From the NCBI RefSeq assembly GCF_963855985.1, contig NC_087092.1, forward strand, positions 16,554,001-16,618,000: a stretch of DNA of 64,000 bases. Direction: 5' to 3'. Positions within the stretch are counted from its first letter, which is position 1. Every line of letters starts with the position of its first letter. A program made the position numbers and the translations under genes. Below the pieces are notes generated by a model. The model searched no databases, was not told where the DNA came from, and saw nothing but the letters and a program-made list of their open reading frames with translations. This DNA is from Ostrinia nubilalis. Its lineage: Eukaryota; Arthropoda; Insecta; Lepidoptera; Crambidae. Shown piece after piece: positions 12,301 through 24,300 of this stretch.

Positions 12301-15300
12301 CAATGTTTGAGAAGAATGTCTCAAATGTGGTTGCAACATCTGTATCTGAATTTATAACTTCATTCCCGACTTTCAGTGAGAAGGTGTTATCCTTCGATTT
12401 ATTTTTACCTGTTTGTTTATTTATTATGTTCCACGTAGCCTTAGCTTTATTATTAGAATTTAAAATCATGTCTCGAAGATGATTCGATTTAGCAGCCACA
12501 CAAACCTTTTTAAATATTTTCGAGTAATTTTTAACGTATTCTATAACATTCGGATCTTGCGTATCAGCTTTAAGTCTATATAATTCATACATTTTATTTC
12601 TACTCTTGTGAATGCCGGTTGTAGCCCAGTCGTCAAATTTACATTTTATCGAATTTATTCGGATCTTTTTCTGTGGGAATGTGGTTTTGAACTCATCACT
12701 CACTACACTGAATAGATCCTCATACATTCGATCAACATTATTGTCATTTATTATAAGTTTATCAATACTATCACAAATGTTTTTCTTGAATTTGTCAATT
12801 CGATTAGTTGTTATTGGCCTACAAACAACATCCACTGTACTAGGGACATGATGGTGTTCAAATGTGGCCAATTGTCCACTATGATCTGAACTAAGGCAAT
12901 TAATTATTGATTTACTTTGAATATTACAGTTACAAAAAATATTATCTAAGCAAGTAGCTGATGTTGGAGTGATTCTAGTAGGCTCATTGAAGAGGTTTAA
13001 TAAGTTAAAAGATTTAAACAGGTTTAAGAATCTTATTTTATTTTGAGTATTATCTAATAAATCTATATTAAAATCTCCACATACAACCACTTTCTTATTT
13101 GATTTAAATACCTTTTTTAAGACTTCCTCCATAGTGGATTCGAATAATTGGTAATTTGCAGATGGGGGCTTGTACACACTTATAATTATATACTGCTCTA
13201 GCTCTGCACACGCAAGCTCAATAGTTCGTTCGACTGAGAGTGAAACAATATCTTTCCTTTCTTTGCATTTAAATTGGTTATTTAATAGTATGAGTGACCC
13301 CCCTCTAATAGCCGACTCCCTGGTGAACGAACTACAAACTTTATAATTACCTATATAAAACATTAATTCATATTTTTTAAGCCAATGTTCTGTTATGCAT
13401 AATACGTGAACATTGTACTTTTTTAAAAACAATTCTAATTCTAATTCTTTGCCAGCCAGGCCTTGTAAATTTTGATGAACAATATTAAAACCTTTTAAAG
13501 ACCTGTCTGTTGTCGTCCCTCTCAGTTTAAATCAGAGGTCGTCACAGAAATATTAGTATTTCTACTAATAATATCAAAATGTTTAATAAGTTTTGTGTTA
13601 ATAACACAGTTAATATTATATGCTAACAAATTCAACGAAATACTACGTGTATAAAGTCGAGCATATAGAATTTTCGTCAAATAACCCCAATCCTTATAAC
13701 TCGCGCGTAATTATAATGCTGTCGCGACTGTGCGACGGGCGGCCGCAGTGAGTGTAGCTTGGGGTCATTGGACGAAATTCTATGTGCTCGGCGACCGGAC
13801 TTTAGCCTTGTGATTCCGGCAGAGTAAAATTTTAACACCCGCACTCTTTATGTTGATGAGTAGGGGAGAAATATACGAACATCAGGATTCTCCAATTCTG
13901 GCCAGCGGGAGTACTGTGCTTACCACCACCACGATCTCTAGAAGAACTCTTAATAAGTCTTGTCGTCTACGTTTTACACAATAACCACTAGTCTCGTATG
14001 ACATTATTGCGCTAAATACGTGCACTGTATACTGTAGCGAATTAAGATGCACGCCCACAAGGCTCAATATGAAATTGGGCGTGGCCGTGAACTCGCATGT
14101 TACATTACGTTCACCTGTGGAACACAAGTCAACAAATATGTCAACAATGTCAACGTGAAATTGTGAATGAGGATCATTTCGATTTTTAGCTGTGAATGCA
14201 GATTTATAGGGCTAAGAAATCCTTAATACACAACAGTCCAAAAATTTTTGTTCTACGACAAAAATTGACGAAGTTATGGCCAAATTACTAAAAAAGTTCA
14301 CTGACCGCCCGGCGCGGGGACGATGACGTCATTATATCCGATCCGAACGCTGCCGGCGTACTGCGTGGATAGAAAATATTTTTTTCTAGCCAAACTATCA
14401 GTTTTAGAGAAAAACTTCTAATGACATTTATTCATCAGAATAAAGTAAGCTATCGATAGGTAATTTAAAAAATAGAAATTGTGAAAAATAACGCAAAAAA
14501 TCCATACGCTCATACGATTCAATGGAACGCAGAGACGCGATTGGGGTCTCCGCGGTGGTATATTTGGCGATTTATTCAAATAAAGTGTTCATAAGTGTTG
14601 TCTTCTTCCAAGTAAAATATAAAAATGTATAAGTATTAATTTATTTACTTCTAAGAATAAGGTATAGCTGAGGCAGATACACTCTGCCTAGGCTACAAGA
14701 CATTGCTATGAAGATCATTTCGATGTAGGTACACGCAATACCTACCTGTTATTTAGTTTTTCTGAGTTAAACCTACGTACCTACCTATCTATTCGCCGTT
14801 CCCATGGGCGGGCCAGCTGCTGCAGGAAAGGACAGCTGCTCCCTCCCTCCTGGAAATCTATTTAATCTTAGCCTAGAAGCTATGTATGACTCCCCCGCCC
14901 CCCTCCTCTCCCCAGGTCATAAGCTAGGCATGACTTCCCCCTCGGCCAGAAGTTGGGTAGGATTTACCCACCCCCCCCAGGCCCGAAACTGGGTATGACT
15001 TGACCCCTCCCCCTCCCCCCAGGCCAGAAGCTGGGTAAGGCTTGCCCCTCCCCCAGGCCATAAGCATAAGCTGGACATGACTCCCCTTCGGCCAGAAGCT
15101 GGGTATGACACCCCCCCCCCCCATGCCAGAAATGCCAGAAACTGGGTATAACTTGACCCCCCCCCTACCCCCAGGCCAGAAGCTGGGTAAGGCTAGCCCC
15201 TCCCCCCAGCCCATAGACACTGGTTATGACTTGACCCCCCCCCCCCCAGGCCAGAAGCTGGGTAAGGCTAGCTAGCCCCTTCCCCCAGTTCATAAGCATA

Positions 15301-15337
15301 AGCTAGGTATGACTCGGCCAGAAGCTCACTATGACTT

Positions 15338-15378
<41 letters not shown>

Positions 15379-18300
15379 CCAGAAACTGAGTATTACTTGC
15401 CTCTCCCCCCCTCCCACCAAGGCCAGAAGCTGGGTAAGGCTTGCCCCTCCCCCCAGGCTATAAGCTGCGTGTGACTTATCCCCCCCCCCCCCCAGGCCAG
15501 AAACTGGGTATTATTAGCATCATATTATGTATTATTATGTTCAATACAAACAATCATTAAGTTACACTCACCCCAACCGCGTCTCCGCATTGCATCGAAT
15601 CCTATGAAAATGTGGTTTTTGGACATAGCGATACTTATTATTCACAATTTTTATTTTTAAAAATTACTGGTCGATAGGTTACTTTAATCTGATGAATAAA
15701 TGTTATTAAAAGTTTTTTTCTAAAACGGATAGTTTAGCTGGAAAAAAATATTTTCCATCCAAATAGTACGCCGGCTGCGCTCGATTCGGATATAATGACG
15801 TCACGCGGTCCTGCGTACGTTGACTTTTAGCGGCAAAAACGGCCTATGTTTATTACTTAATATCTTCGTAAGTAATGGTCCGATTTGGATAATTCAAAAA
15901 GATATATCTTTCTTATGTCTTAAAGATTAACGTAGATACTAGTTTTATTGAATTTTCTACAACAGTACTGATCCTCATTTATAATAAAACGCGTGAGATT
16001 ATAATCTAATATTTTAAACTATTATGTTGCATTTTTTAATCCAAAATTATCATTCCACGGGATTTTACAACAAAATGACTGCCCGCGGCCATGACTCAAG
16101 CAACCGAGTTGAAACGTCGGGAGGGTAAAATTATCTTATTTACCGTAAAGTTTTGTTGTAAAATCCCGTGGAGTGATAATTTTATTGTAAACTAAGTCGG
16201 TTAGGTTAGATAGTAACTACGTCAGTACGATATAAGCGTCGTCAAATGGTGTCGTCCTACGTTGAACACAACAATCATTAGTCTCGAATGACATTGCTGC
16301 GCTGTAAGACGTGTTCTGTATACTGTAGCGAGTTACGACACGCGCCCGCAAGGCTTAATATCACAGTGGGGGTGCCCGTGACCTCGCATGAATAAAATTG
16401 AAATTACATTTATGATCATCTCTGGGAATCGAGTTTTCAAGAGACGAGAGACTTTTAATAACAGAGTAGTGACGTTATTATGACTTACAAACGTTTTTAG
16501 TCAGTAGTTTCTGGACATAACGCTTTAGCTTTGCTGTAGTTATCGGTTCGAAGGTTACAAAAATACTGGTTGTCGATGCTTTAGCCTGTAAGCCAAGCCA
16601 GCAATTTCCTAGGGTAAAAAAGACTAGAGGTACAAGTGAAATCCGCAGTGGGTAACCGCGTATCTGACTGCACCAGATAGTCTGGCAAAAGGGAGAGAAG
16701 GCGGAAGTTCCTGTACTCGCCGCACAACCGACGTGAACGCCTGAACTGACCGCGACCGCTCTGCCGCCGGGAGTGACTATGGGAGCACTGACCAGGCGAG
16801 CACGGTGCTGTAGTCGTAGAGCATGTGCAGCGAGTGCTCGTCCTCGGCGGGGTCGAGGCGGCGCGAGGGCGAGGCAGCGCCGGGAGTGACTATGGGAGCA
16901 CTGACCAGGCGAGCACGGTGCTGTAGTCGTAGAGCATGTGCAGCGAGTGCTCGTCCTCGGCGGGGTCGAGGCGGCGCGAGGGCGAGGCAGCGCCAGGAGT
17001 GACTATGGGAGCACTGACCAGGCGAGCACGGTGCTGTAGTCGTAGAGCATGTGCAGCGAGTGCTCGTCCTCGGCGGGGTCGAGGCGGCGCGAGGGCGAGG
17101 CAGCGCCGGGAGTGACTATGGGAGCACTGACCAGGCGAGCACGGTGCTGTAGTCGTAGAGCATGTGCAGCGAGTGCTCGTCCTCGGCGGGGTCGAGGCGG
17201 CGCGAGGGCGAGGCAGCGCCGGGAGTGACTATGGGAGCACTGACCAGGCGAGCACGGTGCTGTAGTCGTAGAGCATGTGCAGCGAGTGCTCGTCCTCGGC
17301 GGGGTCGAGGCGGCGCGAGGGCGAGGCAGCGCCGGGAGTGACTATGGGAGCACTGACCAGGCGAGCACGGTGCTGTAGTCGTAGAGCATGTGCAGCGAGT
17401 GCTCGTCCTCGGCGGGGTCGAGGCGGCGCGAGGGCGAGGCAGCGCCGGGAGTGACTATGGGAGCACTGACCAGGCGAGCACGGTGCTGTAGTCGTAGAGC
17501 ATGTGCAGCGAGTGCTCGTCCTCGGCGGGGTCGAGGCGGCGCGAGGGCGAGGCAGCGCCGGGAGTGACTATGGGAGCACTGACCAGGCGAGCACGGTGCT
17601 GTAGTCGTAGAGCATGTGCAGCGAGTGCTCGTCCTCGGCGGGGTCGAGGCGGCGCGAGGGCGAGGCAGCGCCGGGAGTGACTATGGGAGCACTGACCAGG
17701 CGAGCACGGTGCTGTAGTCGTAGAGCATGTGCAGCGAGTGCTCGTCCTCGGCGGGGTCGAGGCGGCGCGAGGGCGAGGCAGCGCCGGGAGTGACTATGGG
17801 AGCACTGACCAGGCGAGCACGGTGCTGTAGTCGTAGAGCATGTGCAGCGAGTGCTCGTCCTCGGCGGGGTCGAGGCGGCGCGAGGGCGAGGCAGCGCCGG
17901 GAGTGACTATGGGAGCACTGACCAGGCGAGCACGGTGCTGTAGTCGTAGAGCATGTGCAGCGAGTGCTCGTCCTCGGCGGGGTCGAGGCGGCGCGAGGGC
18001 GAGGCAGCGCCGGGAGTGACTATGGGAGCACTGACCAGGCGAGCACGGTGCTGTAGTCGTAGAGCATGTGCAGCGAGTGCTCGTCCTCGGCGGGGTCGAG
18101 GCGGCGCGAGGGCGAGGCAGCGCCGGGAGTGACTATGGGAGCACTGACCAGGCGAGCACGGTGCTGTAGTCGTAGAGCATGTGCAGCGAGTGCTCGTCCT
18201 CGGCGGGGTCGAGGCGGCGCGAGGGCGAGGCCAGCGCCGGCCGCCGCGACAGCTCGGCCGCGCACTCGCCGCCGCCCGGGTGAGGCACGCAGGTGCCCGC

Positions 18301-21300
18301 TGATGGAGACTCCTGAAGGCAAATGAAAATATGAACATTGTGGCCTTTTCAATAAGGGCTATAGTTATGGCGCTCACCTGATGACGCCACTGTAAAATAA
18401 GGTCACTGTAACTTGCCAGTGGCGAAGACAAAGGCGCCAACTGGTGAGCGCTGAAGGACTATCGCGTCTACACTCATCAGAAGGCGCCACTGTACAGTAG
18501 GGTAATGTCAATCGCCAGTGCTGCCAACTGTTATAAGTAAAAAACGATAGCCCGCATTGTGTACGACGTCGAAAAATCAATAACCAAGACTTTAATTACT
18601 AAACACAACAGTCATGATAAAATCAGTTCCTTATGTAAACAACAGCTCGTAGCATAAACGATTGTTTACGTAAACATTTATATAAGATCCCAAGTTACAG
18701 TTACGGCTACCCAACTACTAAGGTGATGCATATGCGGCGGGGTCACTGACCTGCTTGGGCGGCGGCGCGGAGGGCGGCGCGGGCGTGGGCGGCGCGTGCG
18801 GGTCGGGCGTGGGCGCCGGCGTGTGCAGCGTCGTGGGCATCGCGTTACCGCTCTGTACACAAAAAACACACATTGTTAAAATAATAGTGTAGCGTCAGCG
18901 TATACTGCATTTGTTTATTAGACAAAACACAGTAGGTCGCGCGTCACGACTGACGCACATCTTATTAGTATATAAGCAGTTAATAATTAATAAACTACGC
19001 TCTTGATTATCGCACACGCATCCAGCTGTTTCATTTGTCGTCTCCCTGCTCAGGAGCCAAAATAGGAACTAGACTTTTCTACCACCTTTCGTTCTACTTT
19101 GTAGCCTAGGACTTTTCCTACCTTTTGTCCTTCTTTGTGGATAATGTGTAAACTGAACTGTTAATGGGTATTATTCAGGGTCAGCCAATAGTGGAATCCT
19201 AATAGATGTGTCTGGTGGGGACTAAAGGGACCGCGACGGCGCAGCACGTGTCCTGCGTGCCACCTAATAACGCCTTCCTTTGTCGGGGCTCCGCACTAAG
19301 CGAGTCTAATGCCGAGTAGGGAACGAGAACAAATGCTGGAGACAAAACACCGATAGTGATATCCCGCATTCCCGACTCCAAGGCAACGTCAGGTTTTAAG
19401 TGGGTAAGCCCTGCCCTTCTGGGAGGGAGAACCTCACATAACTCACTAGCTGTCCCGTGGCTGGTGGGTATACAAAATCATGTATTTTCAAGACAAAAAA
19501 ATTTTTTTATAGCGAATCGTACTACCCAGGATCGTCCGCCCACGTATCGGCGTGGGACGTCCACCCACAACGTCATAAAGGTAACAGGAAGGCCTTGGAC
19601 GCAGGCCGCTACCAACCGAGCAACATGGAAAGCATTGGGGGAGGCCTATGTTCAGCAGTGGACGTCCAATGGATGAGATGGCTGCATGTTCAATCATGTT
19701 TATTATTTCTTAGACACGGTTGAGCATACAGCGCTTGGTACTTATTACTCATTACCTGATAAATGTGATAATGTACTTATTTACGAACTTATTTAAGCAG
19801 CTAAGAAACTCTTTAATTGGCTTAGATTTAATGCTCATCAAACTAACGTGAATATTGTAAAACAGCTGTTGAGTTTCTGAATAAATGATGATGATTACCC
19901 AGGGCCGTTTGTTTCTTGTTCAAAGTCAAAATTTCCTTATTTGTTTAGACTAATAAATAGTTCTTACAAATCGTCAAATATTTTGCTCTTAAGGAGCCTC
20001 TAATGTCTCATAATCTTTTAACCTTATCAGCGCTTCGAGACCAACATTTGGCAAGTGCTGAGAAGAAGCGCCGCAACAAACTCAGTCACCACTGTCTGCC
20101 GGTTAATATAAATAAACGTTAATTTGTTGTTTCAGCCAAATGACGTCCACCGCTGGACAAAGGCCTCCCCCAAGGTTTTCCACAATGAACGGTCCTGCGC
20201 TGCCCGCATCCAGGCTCTTCCCGCGACGTTTACCAGATCGTCGGTCCACCTAGTAGGAGGCCTGCCCACGCTACGTCTTCCAGCCCGTGGTCGCCACTCG
20301 AGAACTTTCCTGCCCCAACGGCCATCGTCTCTACGAGCTATGTGCCCCGCCCACTGCCACTTGATTTTAGCAATTCTGCGAGCTATGTCGGTTACTTTGG
20401 TTCTCCTGCGGATCTCCTCATTTCTGTTACGTTAATTTACATGTTCATTAATAAATGTTCGTTACCTGGTGGTGATGATGGTGGTGCGGGCTGGGCGGCG
20501 GCGGGCCGGCGGAGGGCGGCGCGGAGCCGTGGTGCGGCGGCGAGGCGGCGCCGCAGCTGGCGGGCGAGCCGGCGCCGGCGCCGCGCCCGCACGCGCCCTC
20601 GCCGCGGACCGAGCCCGAGCTCGAGTTGCAGCCGCCCCTGGGGAACTTGAGGCTTAGTACCAGACTAAATACAAATGAGTAGGTCATCTTCATAGGAACG
20701 CACCGAGCGCGGTTTGTATGTGAGCGCGCCAATACGTATGCGGCGCGCAAGCACACACTGACAAAATTTAGCGTGGATTAGCGGGGTGTTGCGCCGAATT
20801 TTGTCAGAGTGCACATACAAACCGCGCTCGATGCGTTTCTATGAAGATGACCTACTCATTTGTATTTACTCTGTTAGTACCGTGTGAGACAGGTGCGGTA
20901 AACTGGATTGCGGTTGCATTGATTCGTCTTCTGTGGCCTAACTCACGTATTTTGACTCAGTCAAAATCTCGTTGACGTTTAGAAGTCGTCCTATTAAAAA
21001 ATAGTTCTAAAAATTCACAAGGGTCATTTCGATAGAACGATTACTCGATAGAATCGTAACTCAGCGATTTGTTACGTAAATAAGGCTACTGATTTTTTAC
21101 TTCTGATTGTGACGGGTTCATTGCTTAAAAGATCATAAAGACATAAAGATGAACTACACTGAAATGTCCCACCGACGACATTGACAGAAGAGCGCCACCA
21201 TCTACGTTCAACTACATAGTTTCCACCGTGGCAAAAGTCGGAACTAGCGATCCGTTATTGACGGTGGCTCCCCTGTCAGTCTCAAATAAAGGACAGTTCA

Positions 21301-24300
21301 GTGTAGTTCTTCTCTAACACACTTATCAACCCGGTAAGGGATCAACACCGTATTGCATTTCGCGCGCTTTCAACCACAAAGCGAGACGTTTACGTTACCA
21401 TGTGGATAAGTACGCGTTGCAGTACAGAGTTACGTACAAATAATACTAACCGTAGTACTACTGTGACCTACTTACAATTATTAGCTTTGCTAGAATCAAT
21501 GTTTAATTGAAAGTTAGGTATTTTAGTCGTCAATAACTATTTCTCATCCCGTCATCCATCAAGATGATGTGATTCCTTCTAAGATTTATTTAATATCTTT
21601 GAAGACAAATCAATGCAACCATAAAACAGTTTACTCGTGTCCTTTCAAAAATGTAGCACAATTCAAATGATTATAAATCTTCACCAATGTTGAATGAATT
21701 ACATAATCCCACATGAACATCAAATGAACCAAGGGAGTTAACAAGCCTCGAGGTGAGAGGTAGATGTTATTATGCATTTATGGATTACACGCTCTTGCAT
21801 TACATCACCGCTTATTATTCATTGCATTTAAATAAGAGCTCTATTAACAGTGACATAAGGCAGGAATCATAGACGCGTGAAAGAACATGAAGCGCCTATA
21901 ATAAACTCTTTAGTGCTAAGAAGTTTTCAACGATAACAAATTGTTTAAAATGAAACAAAAAGTTATTCTTATAGTAAGGGGTACATTCAAATGTAAATAA
22001 ATAAGAAGACACAAAACATGCAATTTAAAATGGCGTTCAAACATTCGGAGATTTCATGCAATATAATTATTCTAAAACGCAATAAATAAATAATTAGGCG
22101 TAAACATGCAGATCTGAAGCGGCATTGCATTATTTGTGTTGTCCCGTGATGTTTGTATAGTGTGATGGCGCGGCCAAAATTTGGATGGTCGTCGAGCGTA
22201 TTATCAAGTACCGATGAAATCGAATGATGATCAAAATCGTGAAAATTTGGAAAAAACCTATTTTTTTATAAACGCGTTTGTGTATTCCGGTGTAAAAAAA
22301 CTTTCCGGTGGCTGGTTTTCCACTAAATATGTATGTTACGTGCACAGCTCAGAATGACCAGACCCACAGTTACATAGATGACATAATGATCACCCGGAAG
22401 ATGCAGTGATGACATTTCGATATGGGCAAGTCGATTCGGGTCACACGGACGATGATTCAGTGAGGTGACACCCCGTGGTGAAAAATTTTGACATGTCAAC
22501 CGACGACACAGGTCGAGAGCGAGTCGAGTGGGTGGGAGTGATGCGGATGGGCTCATGTGCGCGCTCCCCGGGCGTGCATACTCACTCGGCGGGCGGTGGG
22601 TGGGGCGCGGGGCGCGGCGGCGGCGCGCGGCGGTGGAAGGGCGCGGGGCGCGGGCCGCGGCGGCGGCGCCACCTGCGCACACACACTTGGAGCTGGCTCG
22701 CGCGCCGGCGACTCCCCTCACACTTTATCTCTCTCTTTAGCTCTATCCGTCCGTCTACTTTGGCCCGTCAGACTAGCTACCCGTCAATTTTCTGAGTCCC
22801 GCGGTCACCTAGTTGCGTATAATGAGGACCCGTTTATCGATCCTTCGTCTCGTGTGAAAGTGAGCCATCGTTCGTCGTCTCGTTTACGTAAACTTTTCAT
22901 GCAAAACACATAAAACACTTTTATTTCTTCAAAGCGACCTACCGAATTGACTACTGATATCTTTATCACCCAAAAACCAAACAAATATAAAAGAGATTCA
23001 AGTGTGACAAGAGTCTGTGTGATATTGTCGGCGAAAGAATTGATCCAGTGGGATATGCAACTCGCTCATCGGGTCATTTCTTCCGCCGCCTACGCAAACG
23101 ACAAACCGCAAAAATGTTTGTCGGTAAAGAAGCTGCTTCAACCCTCTACTGCTTAATACTACATAATATAACATACTAATATAACGCTATAAAACATTCA
23201 CATACATAACATCTACCTATCTACATGGCAGCATTTACCCTTTGTTAAAATCTACACACTGGTCGCTGTCAAACATGCCTCATGTTCTAAAAAATAAGGT
23301 TTACATTTGACAGCGACACAGATCAACTCATCAATGCATGTCCTCGTAAATTATACTCTCATACATAATATACTAAATAAATGCATACGTATCATAAATG
23401 CAAGACACACAACGTTCGTAAAACTACATCTATATACTGCCTATTCTACAATAAAATATTATCATAATTATACTGAAGAAACATGTGCTGAGTTGTTTGA
23501 AGGTTTTGATAATTTTATGAATAGAAAAAATAATCTGTAATGTCAGATTCATGAGTTAGCCGCCAATTTGCAACAAAGAATAATCATGTAATTTCAAATA
23601 TCGGTACTTCCCTAACTTCTCGTTGACTACTCTTAATTTTCACAGTTTTTAGATGAAATGTATTTCGAAAAAGGAAAAACATTTCAGAAATAATGCGTCT
23701 CTTTCTTTCTTTCAGTCCATGTTTCTTCCACAAAGTAGGTGAAGCCTGATAAGAAAAGTAACAGACATTCCAAATGAATAATTACGACACTTTTTTATTA
23801 TTTATTTTGTGGTGTTATTCAGAAATAAGATTGCAATTAGCTTTACAGACTCAGAAATTTCATCCGATCAGACTTCAATCAATAAGACAAGTAATGTGTT
23901 TCAGTTCAGTAATGAGATGCGGCAGTATGCGTGTGCGCAACTTACTTGGCGCAGGAACACGGCACTTTCCGCGTCGGCTCCACGAAATCTTCGGCGGCCG
24001 GCGTGCTGTAGCACAGTTCCGCCGTCTGCAAGCGATAAACGACACTCAGGACATGCCAACAACTCTCTTAACTATAGGTCGTTAAGGTTCAAAATATGGT
24101 AAACATATTAAATTTACCTGACGTTCTACTTAAAATTATCAAGATGTCATTAATGTCAGAAAATCCCTCAACAGTTCACATTTGTCTTTTTGCAAACTGA
24201 ACAGGTTTTTTCTTGTATCGTTTTGGAAGACTACTCACAAACGCCTGAGGCTTGACAGGGTATTTGTGTTTCCATCTTCCGCAGTCAAATACTTATTATA

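Larger units (their letters stand above)
10430..13540 (-). mobile_element. Non-LTR retrotransposon (jockey/CR1-like), 5'-truncated
   Basis: This is the largest mobile element in the window, in the same orientation as Med13. From 5' it has an apurinic-like endonuclease ([36 protein letters not shown]) open from about 13535 to 12098, then a reverse transcriptase (10657-12030) with [42 protein letters not shown] and the catalytic FADDTS. A 3' UTR with CTGAGAAGAAGCAGCGCAAG and A/T-rich repeats follows. A run of eight A near 12155 shifts the frame between the two halves. ORF1 is absent. The clade assignment is tentative. Confidence 0.93.
14167..15985. mobile_element. Fold-back element enclosing a C-rich minisatellite
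   Basis: Inverted arms of about 390 bp (14167-14560 and 15590-15985) match best over their inner 230 bp, for example GACGTCATTATATCCGA and CATTTATTCATCAGA. The outer ends share AATGAGGATCA. Between the arms lie about 300 bp of plain sequence and the tandem array at 14880-15505. Long inverted arms enclosing tandem subrepeats recall FB-type elements (inference). Confidence 0.75.

Noticed and set aside
16765..18234. CRISPR-like regular array
   Set aside because: Units are directly adjacent and identical, with no unique spacers, and clearly derive from a eukaryotic exon end.
17907..18440. 177- and 110-codon minus frames over the 113-bp array
   Set aside because: They are frames through repeat units whose period (113) shifts phase each time; the real Med13 frame in 18149-18312 is different and is supported by splice phases.
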